Counted from the stretch's first letter, positions 44,192-54,937 are shown. The stretch: 64,000 bases of DNA from Candidatus Sulfurimonas marisnigri (GCF_015265475.1 NZ_CP054493.1:2356001-2420000); one strand, 5' to 3'. The notes: generated by a model not told the origin, from the letters alone. Program-made: numbers and translations.

Positions 44192-45212
44192 TGAAATCCT
44201 TATAATAGTTTTTTGCTAAACTAAGTTCGACACGTGATGTCTCCAGTGTATGACAACTGCTGCAACGATTAAATGCAAATGGGTAAACCTGCTTGCAGTT
44301 ATCACAAATATACTCGAAGCTAAGAGTAGCATTGACCTTTGAGTCAAGATTTATTAGTACATTAAACTCAAAAATAGAACTCTTTGAACTCTCTTTAATA
44401 TACCCTTTTGCGCTGTAAAGCTCTTTTAAGTAACTATTTTGCATTATTATATCTAAGTTCAAATCTTTTTTATCAATACCCCATAAGATATCAACAAGCA
44501 ATTCAGCTTTTGAGTAATCAAAATTTTCCCAAGCCAGCTTAGGGTTAACTCTGAATATATATTCAAATATAAGATAGGTAAGCTGATTGGACTTTTTATG
44601 TATTGTTAATAATTCTTGCACCTTATCCTCTGTTGAGAGTTCTGGATTATTTAAAATCATCAGAGAGTTTAAATAAGCGCTGTCGCCGCTAATATCTTTT
44701 TTTAACTCTTCAAGTGGTTCTAGGACTTCTAGCGCAGATTTATAATCTTGCATGTGCTCATACACCAAGAGTAAATAGTTTAGTGCCTGAGGTGTTCTCG
44801 GATTATTTTTCAGAATCTCCAAGAAAATTTGTCTTGCCCTTTCTAAGAACCCTGCTTTAAAATATGTCTGGCCAAGTAAGAACATAGTGTCTCTGTAGTT
44901 TGCCTTGTCACCCACTTTTAATAGTTCTCTATATATTTCTATACTCTTTTCAAAATTACCATTTTTTGTATAGGAGTGGGCAAGAAGTAGCCAAGATTTT
45001 TCAGACAACTCACCTCCAGTAATCAAAACTTTCAGCTCATTTTGAGAAGGAAGAGTGTTGAACTGTTTTAAAAATTTATCAAGATGTTTGTGGTCTTCTC
45101 TTTTTTTAAATCTTGCTAGCCAATATGAAACAAATGTTATGACAAAAATGAGAACGAAAAATATTATTATCCCAAAAAGAGGATCACGGAATTCTAAAAA
45201 AAATATATTCAT
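44166..45212 (-). CDS. LapB (YciM)-like TPR protein
   Basis: 348 residues. An N-terminal transmembrane helix (~12-35) is followed by a run of tetratricopeptide-like helices (~60-260), for example AHSYTKNGNFEKSIEIYREL and MFLLGQTYFKAGFLERARQI. The C-terminal rubredoxin-like zinc ribbon has CDNCKQVYPF and CSSCHTLE. This order is that of LapB, which in E. coli regulates LpxC and lipopolysaccharide assembly. The role here is inferred from architecture only. It overlaps rnhA by 26 bases and the upstream gene by one. Confidence 0.7.
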   Translation of the reverse strand: MNIFFLEFRDPLFGIIIFFVLIFVITFVSYWLARFKKREDHKHLDKFLKQFNTLPSQNELKVLITGGELSEKSWLLLAHSYTKNGNFEKSIEIYRELLKVGDKANYRDTMFLLGQTYFKAGFLERARQIFLEILKNNPRTPQALNYLLLVYEHMQDYKSALEVLEPLEELKKDISGDSAYLNSLMILNNPELSTEDKVQELLTIHKKSNQLTYLIFEYIFRVNPKLAWENFDYSKAELLVDILWGIDKKDLNLDIIMQNSYLKELYSAKGYIKESSKSSIFEFNVLINLDSKVNATLSFEYICDNCKQVYPFAFNRCSSCHTLETSRVELSLAKNYYKDFSEENSSFQ

Positions 45213-45679
45213 TATTCGTAAACCACTATCCCGTAATCATTTTTTAGATTGTAAAATGTGCACTCTGCACTAAAGTCCAAATCTTTAATTTTTCCAAGCT
45301 GAACAATAGAGTTTTTACTAACTTTTATTCCAAACTCAGTAAAAAACTTTTTTATATTTACAAACTTCACGTCTTCTACAAATTTATATTCAAACTCTTT
45401 ATTTAGTCTCATTTTGTCATATGAAAATATATGCTCATTCACATGTAATCTATCCGAAGCATACTTAATTGGTAAATAGCCAGACAAATCCGTTAGTATT
45501 TTCTCTACATGTTCATGTTTTGGGGGAAGAGTGTTTTTTTGTATAAAAAGGTACTTATTGTTTAATTTTAGACTAGCTGTATTTTTCCAATATTTATATG
45601 CTGGATTTGATATACCTAGTTTTGAAGAGACTTCTCTCCAAAGCCAAAAAGAGTTAAGCGTGTTTGGCAAGTGCGACAT
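45212..45679 (-). CDS. Hypothetical protein
   Basis: 155 residues, soluble, no signal peptide or membrane helix. Starts MSHLPNTLNSFWLWREV and contains YLPIKYASDRLHVNEHIFSY. I do not recognise a family. The one-base overlap with the LapB-like gene supports coupled expression and makes it a true gene. A role in the same envelope or RNA-processing operon cannot be decided. Confidence 0.55.
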   Translation of the reverse strand: MSHLPNTLNSFWLWREVSSKLGISNPAYKYWKNTASLKLNNKYLFIQKNTLPPKHEHVEKILTDLSGYLPIKYASDRLHVNEHIFSYDKMRLNKEFEYKFVEDVKFVNIKKFFTEFGIKVSKNSIVQLGKIKDLDFSAECTFYNLKNDYGIVVYE

Positions 45680-45740
45680 CTTTTTGACTCCTATAACAGA
45701 TTTATTGCTCTATTATATAGTTTTTTTTTATATAGTTAGA

Positions 45741-46805
45741 TTAAAATGTAGCCATAACCCATTTTGTCACTACAAAACCACCGACCACCAACCAAATAAA
45801 TAGTAATCCTGCTGTATAGACAGGTGCTAAACCAAGCCCTTTAAATTTTGCAAATCTTGTACCCATACCGAGTGCTGTCATTGCCATTGTAAGCAAAAAA
45901 GTATCTATCTCATTAATAACATCAACTATGTTTTGCGGAACCAATTGCAGTGAATTAAATCCTGCCATCCCTACAAAGTAAACAGCGAACCAAGGGATAA
46001 CTAACTTTACAGGTCCAGATACAGCCCCTGTTTTTTTAGAACTGTAAGATAGGTAAATACCTAAAATTATAAGCATAGGAGCAATCATAATAACTCTTGT
46101 CATCTTAACAATAACAGCAGAATTTGCCATATCAGCAGGTGCTCCAGCAACCGAAGCCGGGACTGCTACAACTTGGGCAACTTCATGAATAGTTCCACCA
46201 ACATATATACCAAACTCTTTAGGGCTCATGTGAAAAAAGCCAGTAGCTGGCTCAATTATTGCAGTGTATAAAACAGGGTATAAAAACATTGAAATTGTTC
46301 CAAAAAGAACGACCATAGAGACTGCTATTGCAGTTTTATGCTCCTCAGCCTTTAAGACTGGTTCTGTTGCCAAAACTGCTGCTGCACCGCATACTGAAGC
46401 ACCTGATGATATTAACATTGAAGTATCTTTTTCCATTCCAAACAACTTAAATCCAGCCCAACTTCCGAGTATAAATGTAGTTGAGAGCATAACAAGAGAG
46501 ACCATAAATCCCTCCATTCCAACCTCAGCAATCTGCTGAAACGTTATACGAAATCCATAAAAGACTATTGCAAAACGTAAAATCTTTTTACCAGAAAAAG
46601 TTATTCCGCCACTCCACTCTGCCGGTGTATTATTGTGAAGAGTATTTGCATAAAATATCCCCATCACGATACCGATAACCAGAGGTGAAATCCCTAAAGA
46701 ACGGATGAATTCCACATCTGAAATCATAGTAGCTGCTGCTGCAAAAATAGCCACAAAAACAATCCCGTTAATAGTACCCTTTCTGTTTGTCGCTGAAAAT
46801 GGCAT
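45741..46805 (-). CDS. YeiH-family (UPF0324) putative sulfate exporter
   Basis: 354 residues with about ten membrane helices. Family features are LGISPLVIGIVMGI near the start, FRITFQQIAEVG, SGASVCGAAAVLATEPVLKA, GGTIHEVAQVVAVPA and TALGMGTRFAKFKGLG. Members are named putative sulfate exporters from related sulfur-oxidising and taurine loci; the substrate is not certain. An exporter of sulfate would suit a sulfur-oxidising Sulfurimonas-like organism. It lies in a same-strand run between the DUF748 gene and the hypothetical gene at 45212. Confidence 0.85.
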   Translation of the reverse strand: MPFSATNRKGTINGIVFVAIFAAAATMISDVEFIRSLGISPLVIGIVMGIFYANTLHNNTPAEWSGGITFSGKKILRFAIVFYGFRITFQQIAEVGMEGFMVSLVMLSTTFILGSWAGFKLFGMEKDTSMLISSGASVCGAAAVLATEPVLKAEEHKTAIAVSMVVLFGTISMFLYPVLYTAIIEPATGFFHMSPKEFGIYVGGTIHEVAQVVAVPASVAGAPADMANSAVIVKMTRVIMIAPMLIILGIYLSYSSKKTGAVSGPVKLVIPWFAVYFVGMAGFNSLQLVPQNIVDVINEIDTFLLTMAMTALGMGTRFAKFKGLGLAPVYTAGLLFIWLVVGGFVVTKWVMATF

Positions 46806-46854
46806 AAAAATCCTTATTAATTGATAAGCGAATTATATCAAAATATATTCTCTT

Positions 46855-49740
46855 CTATTGAACCTCTATTTTAAGCGGTGCTTGAATCCATTTCTCATCT
46901 CTCTCCTGCGCCTCTTTAACTTCTTTTATCAAAACTCTTAGCGGGTCTATGCTTTTACTCTGAACCAAATACTCCTTAATGCTCAGGGCTCTCTTCTTAG
47001 CTAAATCTTTCAACTCAATTAGAGATACTATCTGCAACTCTATACATCTAGCTGCTAACGCTTTTTGATACTCAACATCAAATATATCCTCTTTTTGATA
47101 GCTCTTTTTTAGTTCACTTTTAAAGCCTATGAAAACTTCTTTACCTGCTGATTCTATATAGATATCTTCTAATATTTTAAGTGTCACAATAGTGTTAGTA
47201 TCTTTTTTATCACCTCTTTTTGCAACCTCATCTCTCAATTTTTTAGCTTGAATCTCTTTTTTATCTTTTTCTTTGCTGTAGCTTCCATAAATTCCCAATA
47301 ATAATTTAGGCTTCTTTATCAGTATTTTAGCAATATTATCCAGTTTTTCTTTCTCAGGAGGCAATATAACAAAATTAGCAACTTCAAATTCAACATATTT
47401 TAAATCATCACCATTAAGTCCCATAGCTGCACCTAAAAAATTAAATGGAGACGCTACTGCTTTAATTATGAGGTTACCTAGAGTTTTTAAAACAAGGGCT
47501 CCATATTTAAAATCTGGCGCATCCATATTACCATCCACCGGCATATCTATATCTATAGTACCATCACTGTCTTCAAGCAGTGCTATTGCAAAACTAAGTG
47601 GCAGCTTTGTAATATTTTCATCCTCAATTGCATCCCCTAGCTCGATGCTTTTTATAATTACTCTATTTTTACCAAGCAGTTGTGAATCAGATATTTTGTA
47701 CCCTAAGTCAAGAAATAATTTACCTTTTTCAATCTTATACCCAGCAAACTGAGCACTGTAACCACTAAAAGAGTCAAGACTCAAGTTTCTAAAATTAAAA
47801 TCTATATCTGTAAAAGATCTTGTATTTGATGGCTCTAAACTCCCTTTTAGTTTTGTTGAGCCATACTTATCAACTTCCCCATCAATATCTATATAACTTA
47901 TTTCTCCCTTACTGTTAGAGATTCCATAAATATACCCATTAAGGTCATGAATTGATGTCTGAAACTTTATTGGAAGAGAAAAATCAGAAAAATTAGCTTT
48001 CCCATTTGATACATTTAGTTTCATGATTTTAATTGGAAATTTGTTTTCAACTTCAGCAGTGGAACTGTTTGTATCCCTTACATTTGTAAATTTTTCATCC
48101 TTTTTTGGTTTTGATAGTTTTGCAAAATTTAATACTTTTCTTTCATCTATTTTCGCATCAACATAAAAAGAATCAAGATTTACCTCATCGATATATAGCT
48201 TATTTGGAAACAGATTCAGAGTAAAAGATTTTAGTTGTGTTTTATCAAAAGTCACCAGAGTGTCACCGCTTCTGCTATCGGAGAGTTTAAACGTTTCAAT
48301 TTTTAATCCTCCATCAACAAGAAGTTCTCCATCTTTACTTTGCGGCGAGTATGACACATTGCTCTGCAAACTCAAATAGCCATCATCAATTTTAGCAAAA
48401 ACAGACTCCTGCAGATAAGGCGTGAACTCTTTTAAAGAGAGTTTTTTGATTGAGAAATTTCCATTTTGCGTAAGAGGGGTATGTGTTACACTCCCTTTTG
48501 ATGAAATTGACCCAGCGCTGTTTACTCTTAATGAAGCGTCGTATTGAAGCTGGCTATTCTCTTTTGAATTTATATTAAAAACATTTATATTTATACTGTT
48601 TAGGTTTATACTTGTTCTATTTTCTAGGCTTTTGTCTATAAAATTTACCGCAGACTTTGTTAACGATACACTATCCAATCTAACACTCCATGGAACTGCC
48701 TCAGCAATAGGTCTATCTATCTTATCTTTTTCAGACTTAGCCTCTTTATTTTTAAACAACTCTGCCCAGTCGATAGTGCCATTTTCATCTCTTTTTACCT
48801 TTACATGTAAAGAATCAAACACTATTTTTTCTACATGTACCTTTTGAGCCATTGGCTTTATTGTAGCGCCCTCTACATGTAGAGATTTTAAATTTAGAAC
48901 ATCTTCTGGTTTATCCTTTGGTTTAACTCTTAGATTTTGTAAGTTCATACTAAAATCATTTATGCTCGTAGAGTTTAAATCATCAATATTCACAAAATAT
49001 TTACCAGAAAAAGAGAGCTTGCCATCTGCTACTTCTATCCCTGTTTTATCTTGTATATATCTCCATTGGGTGTAAAGTTTACTGGCTTCAAAATTCACAT
49101 TTCCTTCAAGCTTAAGTGGTTTGAGAGCTGTAATCTTAGTTTTAATATTAACACTACCACCATCACCTAAGGTTGAATGAAACCTTACTAAAGCCCTGCT
49201 TGACTCTGACTCATCTGTATCTATATTCTCAATATTTAGGCCTATATCATATAAAGATAACTCAAACTTTTTTGCTATTGTGTAGTCTTCATAGTCTAAA
49301 CTGCCACCCTCAATAGAGACTCTATCGACTATTATTCTAGGTAATTGTATTTTCTCGTTTTTTGTTTCTTGTGTACTAGCTGGTTTAATTATTTTAGAGA
49401 GGTTAAATGTTTTATCTTTATAGTAAGCAAATGAAACCTTTGGATTTTCGAGTACTATATGCTTTACATGTAGCGCTAACTTAAACAAAGAGTGTGGTTC
49501 TAAATCTATCTCTAATAACTCAAAAGAGAGAAGATGTTTGTCATCCAAACTTTTTAGTTCTACACCGTTAAGTGCTATCTTAAATAAAAAAGGATTTAAG
49601 TAAACACTCTCTATGGATAGTTTAGAATTTGTCTCTTGCCCGATAAGTCGTACAATTTTAGGCTTTAAAAAGTACGGCAGAACTAAAAAACCAAGCAATG
49701 AATAAACAACTAAAATAGAGAGTATGATTTTCTTTAACAT
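46855..49740 (-). CDS. AsmA-like DUF748 protein
   Basis: 961 residues. An N-terminal helix (LKKIILSILVVYSLLGFLVLP) anchors it in the inner membrane; the rest is periplasmic, made of long beta-rich repeats of AsmA/DUF748 type (for example IKIMKLNVSNGKANFSDFSLPI). The C-terminal ~130 residues (KKPKLLLGIYGSYSKEKD, RALSIKEYLVQSKSIDPLRV) resemble the OmpA-like end of such proteins. AsmA-like proteins bridge the membranes and are linked to phospholipid transport. Three TACATGTA copies cluster within 80 bases of this gene. Confidence 0.82.
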   Translation of the reverse strand: MLKKIILSILVVYSLLGFLVLPYFLKPKIVRLIGQETNSKLSIESVYLNPFLFKIALNGVELKSLDDKHLLSFELLEIDLEPHSLFKLALHVKHIVLENPKVSFAYYKDKTFNLSKIIKPASTQETKNEKIQLPRIIVDRVSIEGGSLDYEDYTIAKKFELSLYDIGLNIENIDTDESESSRALVRFHSTLGDGGSVNIKTKITALKPLKLEGNVNFEASKLYTQWRYIQDKTGIEVADGKLSFSGKYFVNIDDLNSTSINDFSMNLQNLRVKPKDKPEDVLNLKSLHVEGATIKPMAQKVHVEKIVFDSLHVKVKRDENGTIDWAELFKNKEAKSEKDKIDRPIAEAVPWSVRLDSVSLTKSAVNFIDKSLENRTSINLNSININVFNINSKENSQLQYDASLRVNSAGSISSKGSVTHTPLTQNGNFSIKKLSLKEFTPYLQESVFAKIDDGYLSLQSNVSYSPQSKDGELLVDGGLKIETFKLSDSRSGDTLVTFDKTQLKSFTLNLFPNKLYIDEVNLDSFYVDAKIDERKVLNFAKLSKPKKDEKFTNVRDTNSSTAEVENKFPIKIMKLNVSNGKANFSDFSLPIKFQTSIHDLNGYIYGISNSKGEISYIDIDGEVDKYGSTKLKGSLEPSNTRSFTDIDFNFRNLSLDSFSGYSAQFAGYKIEKGKLFLDLGYKISDSQLLGKNRVIIKSIELGDAIEDENITKLPLSFAIALLEDSDGTIDIDMPVDGNMDAPDFKYGALVLKTLGNLIIKAVASPFNFLGAAMGLNGDDLKYVEFEVANFVILPPEKEKLDNIAKILIKKPKLLLGIYGSYSKEKDKKEIQAKKLRDEVAKRGDKKDTNTIVTLKILEDIYIESAGKEVFIGFKSELKKSYQKEDIFDVEYQKALAARCIELQIVSLIELKDLAKKRALSIKEYLVQSKSIDPLRVLIKEVKEAQERDEKWIQAPLKIEVQ
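48802..48881. repeat. Cluster of three TACATGTA palindromes
   Basis: Copies at 48802-48809, 48832-48839 and 48874-48881 inside the DUF748 gene; the last is the full decamer CTACATGTAG. Thirteen more copies are spread over the window (see findings). Confidence 0.75.
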
Positions 49741-49798
49741 AGATAGACCTCTGAAAAATTATATTTTTAAGTCTACCCTATTATGTTTTAAACTGGTG

Positions 49799-51220
49799 TT
49801 ATTTAGCACTCTTAATTATATCTGCTCTTGGATATGTAAAAGTTGATGGTTTTAATATAACTATCTCATCCTCATGACCAATGGCAAAGGCGCGAATTGT
49901 AATTGGTATAACAGTATCATGTCTGCCATCACCGCTCAAAACATCATAGGTTCTTAGAAGAACTATTTTCTTTTTCCTAACATTTGGAACCACAGTGAAC
50001 TCTTCTTTAGGTCTTACTATCTCCAGTTTACCTTTTATACCCTCTGGCAAAATTACATCAAAATAGAACTTCATATCTTTAGAGTTAGTATTTTGTATCA
50101 AGAACTCATAAGCGTTGTCAACTCTGACTTTTCCATCAGCCATCTTTTCAACTGAGTAAAGACGGTTTTCCTTGTTTACATTTAGGAGCATATGCTCTTT
50201 TTTGCTCCCCATAACACCCATAACAATTGTAATTACGATTAAAAGTACTATATAGGCTAAAATCTTAGGACGGAAATATTTAGTCTTACCTTTTTTGTTT
50301 GTAATTTCATAGTCACTTGACCAAGTCACCAACGATGGCTTACCAAGTTTTCCCATTACTGTTGTACAAGCATCAACACATTCTAAGCAGTTAATGCACT
50401 CGAGTTGAAGACCTTTTCTTATGTCTATGTGTGTAGGACAAACTGTTACACAACTCTCACATGCAGTACACTCAGCATGTGGCTCATTTAATTGAAGTTC
50501 TTCTTGCTTAGTAAATTGTTTAACTTTTTGTTCATCATAAATATGCCCTCCTCTGTGAGTGTCATACAGAGCCATAACAGTATTTTCATCATATAAAACT
50601 GACTGAATTCTTGAGTATGGGCACACATAAACACAGTAGTCTTCCTGTAAAAATATCACATCATATACAAGAAAAAGAGTTGAAAATAAAACTGTACCAA
50701 ATAAAATAGTGTGGTCCATTGGATTTTGTAAATAAGTAAAAAAGTCTTCTGGTGGAACAAAAAACCAAAGGAAGTTAGAGCTTGCCACAAGTGCAAGTAT
50801 AGTCCAAATTAGTACGGCAAAAGCTTTTTTTACCTTGTTCTGAGGTTTACTCATGTCAGGCTCGTACTGCTTATTTTTTATACGTTTTCTTAGACCTAAA
50901 AGCTTTGTTTCAATCAAGTCACGATAGATAACACGAAAAATAGTTTGAGGGCATATCCACCCACAAAAAACACGACCACCCATAACAGTCATACCAAAAA
51001 CACCCAAAAAGAGTAACATTAATAAAAATGGCATTAAATAAAGTTCTTGCATGTCAAACTGAATAAATGCAAGATGAAGATTAAGTTTGTCAAAACTCAG
51101 TAGGAAGAAGTGTGCTTCATTTATCTGTATCCAAGGCAATATTAGAGATATTACAGTTAAAAAAGCAAAGAAATAATATCTATATATTCTCCACGCTGTT
51201 GTTTTTTTAAACTCACTCAT
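49799..51220 (-). CDS. ccoG: Cytochrome c oxidase accessory protein CcoG
   Basis: 473 residues. A membrane Fe-S protein needed for copper delivery to cbb3 oxidase (also called RdxA/FixG). Transmembrane helices occur at ~15-35, 60-85, 135-155, 170-190 and ~315-340. GRVFCGWICPQTIFR and YVCPYSRIQ precede two 4Fe-4S motifs (CTACESCVTVCP, CINCLECVDAC). The C-terminal immunoglobulin-like domain is present. The ATG at 51220 with GGGG upstream is preferred over a GTG six bases earlier. No cco structural gene is adjacent. Confidence 0.93.
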   Translation of the reverse strand: MSEFKKTTAWRIYRYYFFAFLTVISLILPWIQINEAHFFLLSFDKLNLHLAFIQFDMQELYLMPFLLMLLFLGVFGMTVMGGRVFCGWICPQTIFRVIYRDLIETKLLGLRKRIKNKQYEPDMSKPQNKVKKAFAVLIWTILALVASSNFLWFFVPPEDFFTYLQNPMDHTILFGTVLFSTLFLVYDVIFLQEDYCVYVCPYSRIQSVLYDENTVMALYDTHRGGHIYDEQKVKQFTKQEELQLNEPHAECTACESCVTVCPTHIDIRKGLQLECINCLECVDACTTVMGKLGKPSLVTWSSDYEITNKKGKTKYFRPKILAYIVLLIVITIVMGVMGSKKEHMLLNVNKENRLYSVEKMADGKVRVDNAYEFLIQNTNSKDMKFYFDVILPEGIKGKLEIVRPKEEFTVVPNVRKKKIVLLRTYDVLSGDGRHDTVIPITIRAFAIGHEDEIVILKPSTFTYPRADIIKSAK

Positions 51221-51436
51221 CACCACCCCTATGACACTTTTATGACAGAATTATAACAAAAATAATATTTACTTATTATTATAGTTTATCAGACCCTTTG
51301 AACATATATACTTGCTTTTTACTATAAATATACTATATAAAAAATCCTGTTTTATACAGCTGAAAATATTTCAAAAGCCTATTTTATGCTCAAGTTTGAT
51401 AGAATTAACCAACTAATAATTTACAAAGAATTTTAA

Positions 51437-54400
51437 ATGACAACACGCGAATACATATTAAATACTATTAAAAAAAGACCACTTATTATAGATGGTGCAC
51501 TAGGTACTCAACTTCAACAAAGAGATGAGCAAATTACAAAAGAGGCTTGGGAAGGAAATGAGGGGTGTAATGAGATTTTAAATGTTACTGCCCCTGAAAT
51601 TTTAAGAGAAATTGCACACGCATATTTAACCTCTGGCGCTGACTTTGTTACTACAAATACTTTTGGTTCTTTCTCTTGGGTTCTAGATGAATATCAAATA
51701 GGAAACAGAGCTTATGAGCTAACAAAAGCTGGAGCTGAGATAGTAAAAAAAGAGTGTGAAAACTTTAGCACACCTGAGCATCCACGTTTTGTACTAGGTT
51801 CTGTTGGTCCTGGGACTAAACTTCCATCTCTTGGTCATATAGCTTACGATGAGATGTATGAAGGTTATACAGAGTTTTGTTTAGCTCTTATAGATGGAGG
51901 GGTGGATGTTTTCTTACTCGAGACTTGTCAAGACCCGCTTCAAATCAAAGCGGCTCTGCACGCTTGCCAAGAAGCATCTAATCAAAGAGGCGTTGATATT
52001 CCTATAATGGTTTCTGTTACCATAGAATTAAGTGGAACAATGCTTATAGGTACAGATGCAGGGACAATTGCTACAATTTTAGAGCCTTTTGATATTCTCT
52101 CACTTGGTTTTAACTGTGGAACTGGGCCGGAACAGGTACTAAAGCATGTAAAAGCTCTAAGTGAACTTTGGGGCAAGCCAATTTCTGTTCATGCAAACGC
52201 AGGACTTCCACAAAACCGTGGAGGCTACACACACTACCCAATGGGGCCTGACGAGTTCACAGACAAGCAAGAAGAGTTTTTAAAACATGACGGTGTAAGC
52301 TTTTTAGGTGGCTGTTGTGGAACTACACCTCAACATATTCGTGCTCTTGTAAACAGAGTTACAAATATAGTACCAAAAGAAGCAAGCGGAAAACAAGAGA
52401 ACTCTCTAGCTTCTCTCTTCTCAAGTGTACCTCTTATGCAAGAACCTGCTCCTTTGCTTATTGGTGAGCGCTCAAATGCGACAGGCTCAAAAGCTTTTAA
52501 AGATCTTCTTTTAGCGGAAGATTATGAGGGAACCCTAAGCGTTGGGCAGCAACAAGTTCGTGCAGGAGCGCATCTGGTTGATGTTAGTGTCGGTTTTGCA
52601 GGTCGTGATGAGACAAAAGATATGCAAAAAGTTATGAGCATCTATGCTCAAAAAATTGCTCTTCCTCTTATGCCAGACTCTACTCAAACAGTGGCACTGG
52701 AAACTGCCCTAAAGTGCATAGGCGGAAAACCAATTATAAACTCCGTAAACCTTGAAGACGGTATAGAGAAGTTTGATGAAGTTTGTTCATTGGCAAAGAA
52801 ATTTGGTGCTGCTTTAGTTTGTCTAACAATTGATGAAATCGGAATGGCTAAAACAGTTGAGAGAAAACTTGAAATTGCCGAACGAATATACGAACTTGCA
52901 ACCAAGAAACATGGCATCAAACCAGAAGATTTAGTGTTTGACCTTCTGACATTCACTCTCGGAAGTGGTGATACTGAGTACCTTGATGCCGGTATAAATA
53001 CCATAGAAGCTATACGAGAACTTCGAATAAGACATCCAGAAGTAGGGACAACGCTAGGACTATCAAATATCTCTTTTGGGCTAGACAAAGATGCCAGACC
53101 ATATCTGAACTCTATGTTCCTACACTACTGTATAGAAGCTGGTTTGACCTCTGTTATTATAAATGTTAAACACATTATTCCCATAAATAAAATAAGCGAG
53201 CAAGACCAGGAGATTTGTAATAATCTAATTTTCAACAAAAAACCAGAAGCGGCATCACTATTTGAATTTATAGAACACTTTAGTACAAAAGAGGCAATTG
53301 ATACAGGTGCAGAAGATGAAGCTTATTTAGCGATGAGTGATGAGGAGAAGATTGCAAAACTTCTTATGGACGGGGACAAAGATAGAATGATTCCTCTAGT
53401 TGAAGAGGCTCGTCATAAAATAAAGCCAGAGAAGATTGTAAACGAGATTCTTATTGATGCTATGAAGGTTGTAGGTGAGCTTTTTGGTTCAGGACAGATG
53501 CAGCTGCCGTTTGTACTACAAAGTGCCGAGACTATGAAAAAGACGGTTGACTATCTTAACCCATATCTGCCTAAAATTGACAAAGAGGTAGATATAACTC
53601 TAGCTCTTGGAACAGTTAAGGGTGATGTGCATGATGTTGGTAAGAACCTTGTTGATATTATCCTCTCAAATAACGGTTATAAAGTTATAAACCTAGGGAT
53701 AAAGGTAGATATTGATTCTTTTATAAATGCCTTAAAAGAGTCAAATGCCACAGCTATGGGGATGAGTGGGCTTTTAGTAAAATCTACTCAGGTTATGAAA
53801 GAAAACTTAGAGACATTAAAATCTCAGGGTATCAATGTTCCGATTCTTCTTGGAGGAGCAGCCCTTACTCGTACTTTTATAGATGATTTTTGTCGTCCGC
53901 TATATGATGGTCCTATATTTTACTGTAAAGATGCTTTTGATGGTGTAACTGCCATGAGTCGCATTGAAGCTGGAAATTTTGACACTGATTTACACCCAAA
54001 AGACTCCCAAGAGAAGCTACATGCAGAAAAAAAAGAGGTTATTATTCCACCTTTTTCTCAACTGAAAATGCCATCTCGCGATGTTAAAGTTCCTACTCCT
54101 CCATTTTGGGGCAGACGTGAACTTAAACTTACAGAGCAGCAGATAGAAATGGCTTTTGAGTGGATAAATCACAAGATACTTTTCAAATCTCGCTGGGGGT
54201 ATAGTTCAAAAGGAATGACCAAAGAGGCTTACCAAAAACAACTAGACGAAGTGGTGTGGCCTGCGTACGAGAGATTAAAAGCGCAGTTTATAGATGAAAA
54301 ACTTTTTGAGCCGACAATTATTTATGGATATTGGCCGTGCAGAAGTGATGACAATACACTTTTGATTTTTGATGAGAGTGAAGGGTATAACTCGGCAGAT

Positions 54401-54928
54401 GAAATTAACCGTGAACATCTAGATAAAGTTATGGGCAGAGCAAAAGAAAAATTTGACTTTCCAAGACAATCAAAACAGCCACATCGTGCTTTAAGTGACT
54501 TCTTTCATAGCGATAGACATGATGTTATAGCACTTACATGTGTAAGTGCCGGAGCTAAACTTAGTGAAGCTGAGAGAGAAATATATGACAAGAACAACTA
54601 TACAGAGTATTATCAGTTTCATGGTCTAGGAGTTGAGCTAGCTGAAGCACTTGCCGAGATAGTACATAAACAGATAAGACTTGATTTGAATATATCAGAG
54701 GGAGAGGGAAGCAAACTAAGTGATGTACAGATGAATAAATATCAAGGCTCACGTTACTCATTTGGCTACGCAGCTTGTCCAGACCTAGAGCTTAATCGTC
54801 CTCTATTTAATTTATTAAAACCTGAAGAGTTTGGAATAGAACTTAGTGAGACTTTTCAAATTCACCCTGAACAATCAACTTCTGCTTTGGTTGTCTATCA
54901 CCCAAATGCAACTTATTACAATGTGTAA
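51437..54928 (+). CDS. metH: Cobalamin-dependent methionine synthase
   Basis: 1163 residues with all four modules: homocysteine-binding with zinc ligands Cys227 (GFNCGTG) and Cys293/Cys294 (GGCCGTTP); pterin-binding at ~335-600 (LIGERSNATGSKAFKDLL); cobalamin-binding with axial His732 in GDVHDVGKNLVD; and the C-terminal SAM-dependent reactivation domain at ~880-1163 (PYxACP-like YAACPDLELN). It transfers methyl groups from methyltetrahydrofolate to homocysteine. Monocistronic, divergent from ccoG, ending in a strong bidirectional terminator. Confidence 0.97.
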   Translation: MTTREYILNTIKKRPLIIDGALGTQLQQRDEQITKEAWEGNEGCNEILNVTAPEILREIAHAYLTSGADFVTTNTFGSFSWVLDEYQIGNRAYELTKAGAEIVKKECENFSTPEHPRFVLGSVGPGTKLPSLGHIAYDEMYEGYTEFCLALIDGGVDVFLLETCQDPLQIKAALHACQEASNQRGVDIPIMVSVTIELSGTMLIGTDAGTIATILEPFDILSLGFNCGTGPEQVLKHVKALSELWGKPISVHANAGLPQNRGGYTHYPMGPDEFTDKQEEFLKHDGVSFLGGCCGTTPQHIRALVNRVTNIVPKEASGKQENSLASLFSSVPLMQEPAPLLIGERSNATGSKAFKDLLLAEDYEGTLSVGQQQVRAGAHLVDVSVGFAGRDETKDMQKVMSIYAQKIALPLMPDSTQTVALETALKCIGGKPIINSVNLEDGIEKFDEVCSLAKKFGAALVCLTIDEIGMAKTVERKLEIAERIYELATKKHGIKPEDLVFDLLTFTLGSGDTEYLDAGINTIEAIRELRIRHPEVGTTLGLSNISFGLDKDARPYLNSMFLHYCIEAGLTSVIINVKHIIPINKISEQDQEICNNLIFNKKPEAASLFEFIEHFSTKEAIDTGAEDEAYLAMSDEEKIAKLLMDGDKDRMIPLVEEARHKIKPEKIVNEILIDAMKVVGELFGSGQMQLPFVLQSAETMKKTVDYLNPYLPKIDKEVDITLALGTVKGDVHDVGKNLVDIILSNNGYKVINLGIKVDIDSFINALKESNATAMGMSGLLVKSTQVMKENLETLKSQGINVPILLGGAALTRTFIDDFCRPLYDGPIFYCKDAFDGVTAMSRIEAGNFDTDLHPKDSQEKLHAEKKEVIIPPFSQLKMPSRDVKVPTPPFWGRRELKLTEQQIEMAFEWINHKILFKSRWGYSSKGMTKEAYQKQLDEVVWPAYERLKAQFIDEKLFEPTIIYGYWPCRSDDNTLLIFDESEGYNSADEINREHLDKVMGRAKEKFDFPRQSKQPHRALSDFFHSDRHDVIALTCVSAGAKLSEAEREIYDKNNYTEYYQFHGLGVELAEALAEIVHKQIRLDLNISEGEGSKLSDVQMNKYQGSRYSFGYAACPDLELNRPLFNLLKPEEFGIELSETFQIHPEQSTSALVVYHPNATYYNV

Positions 54929-54937
54929 GTGAAGTGC

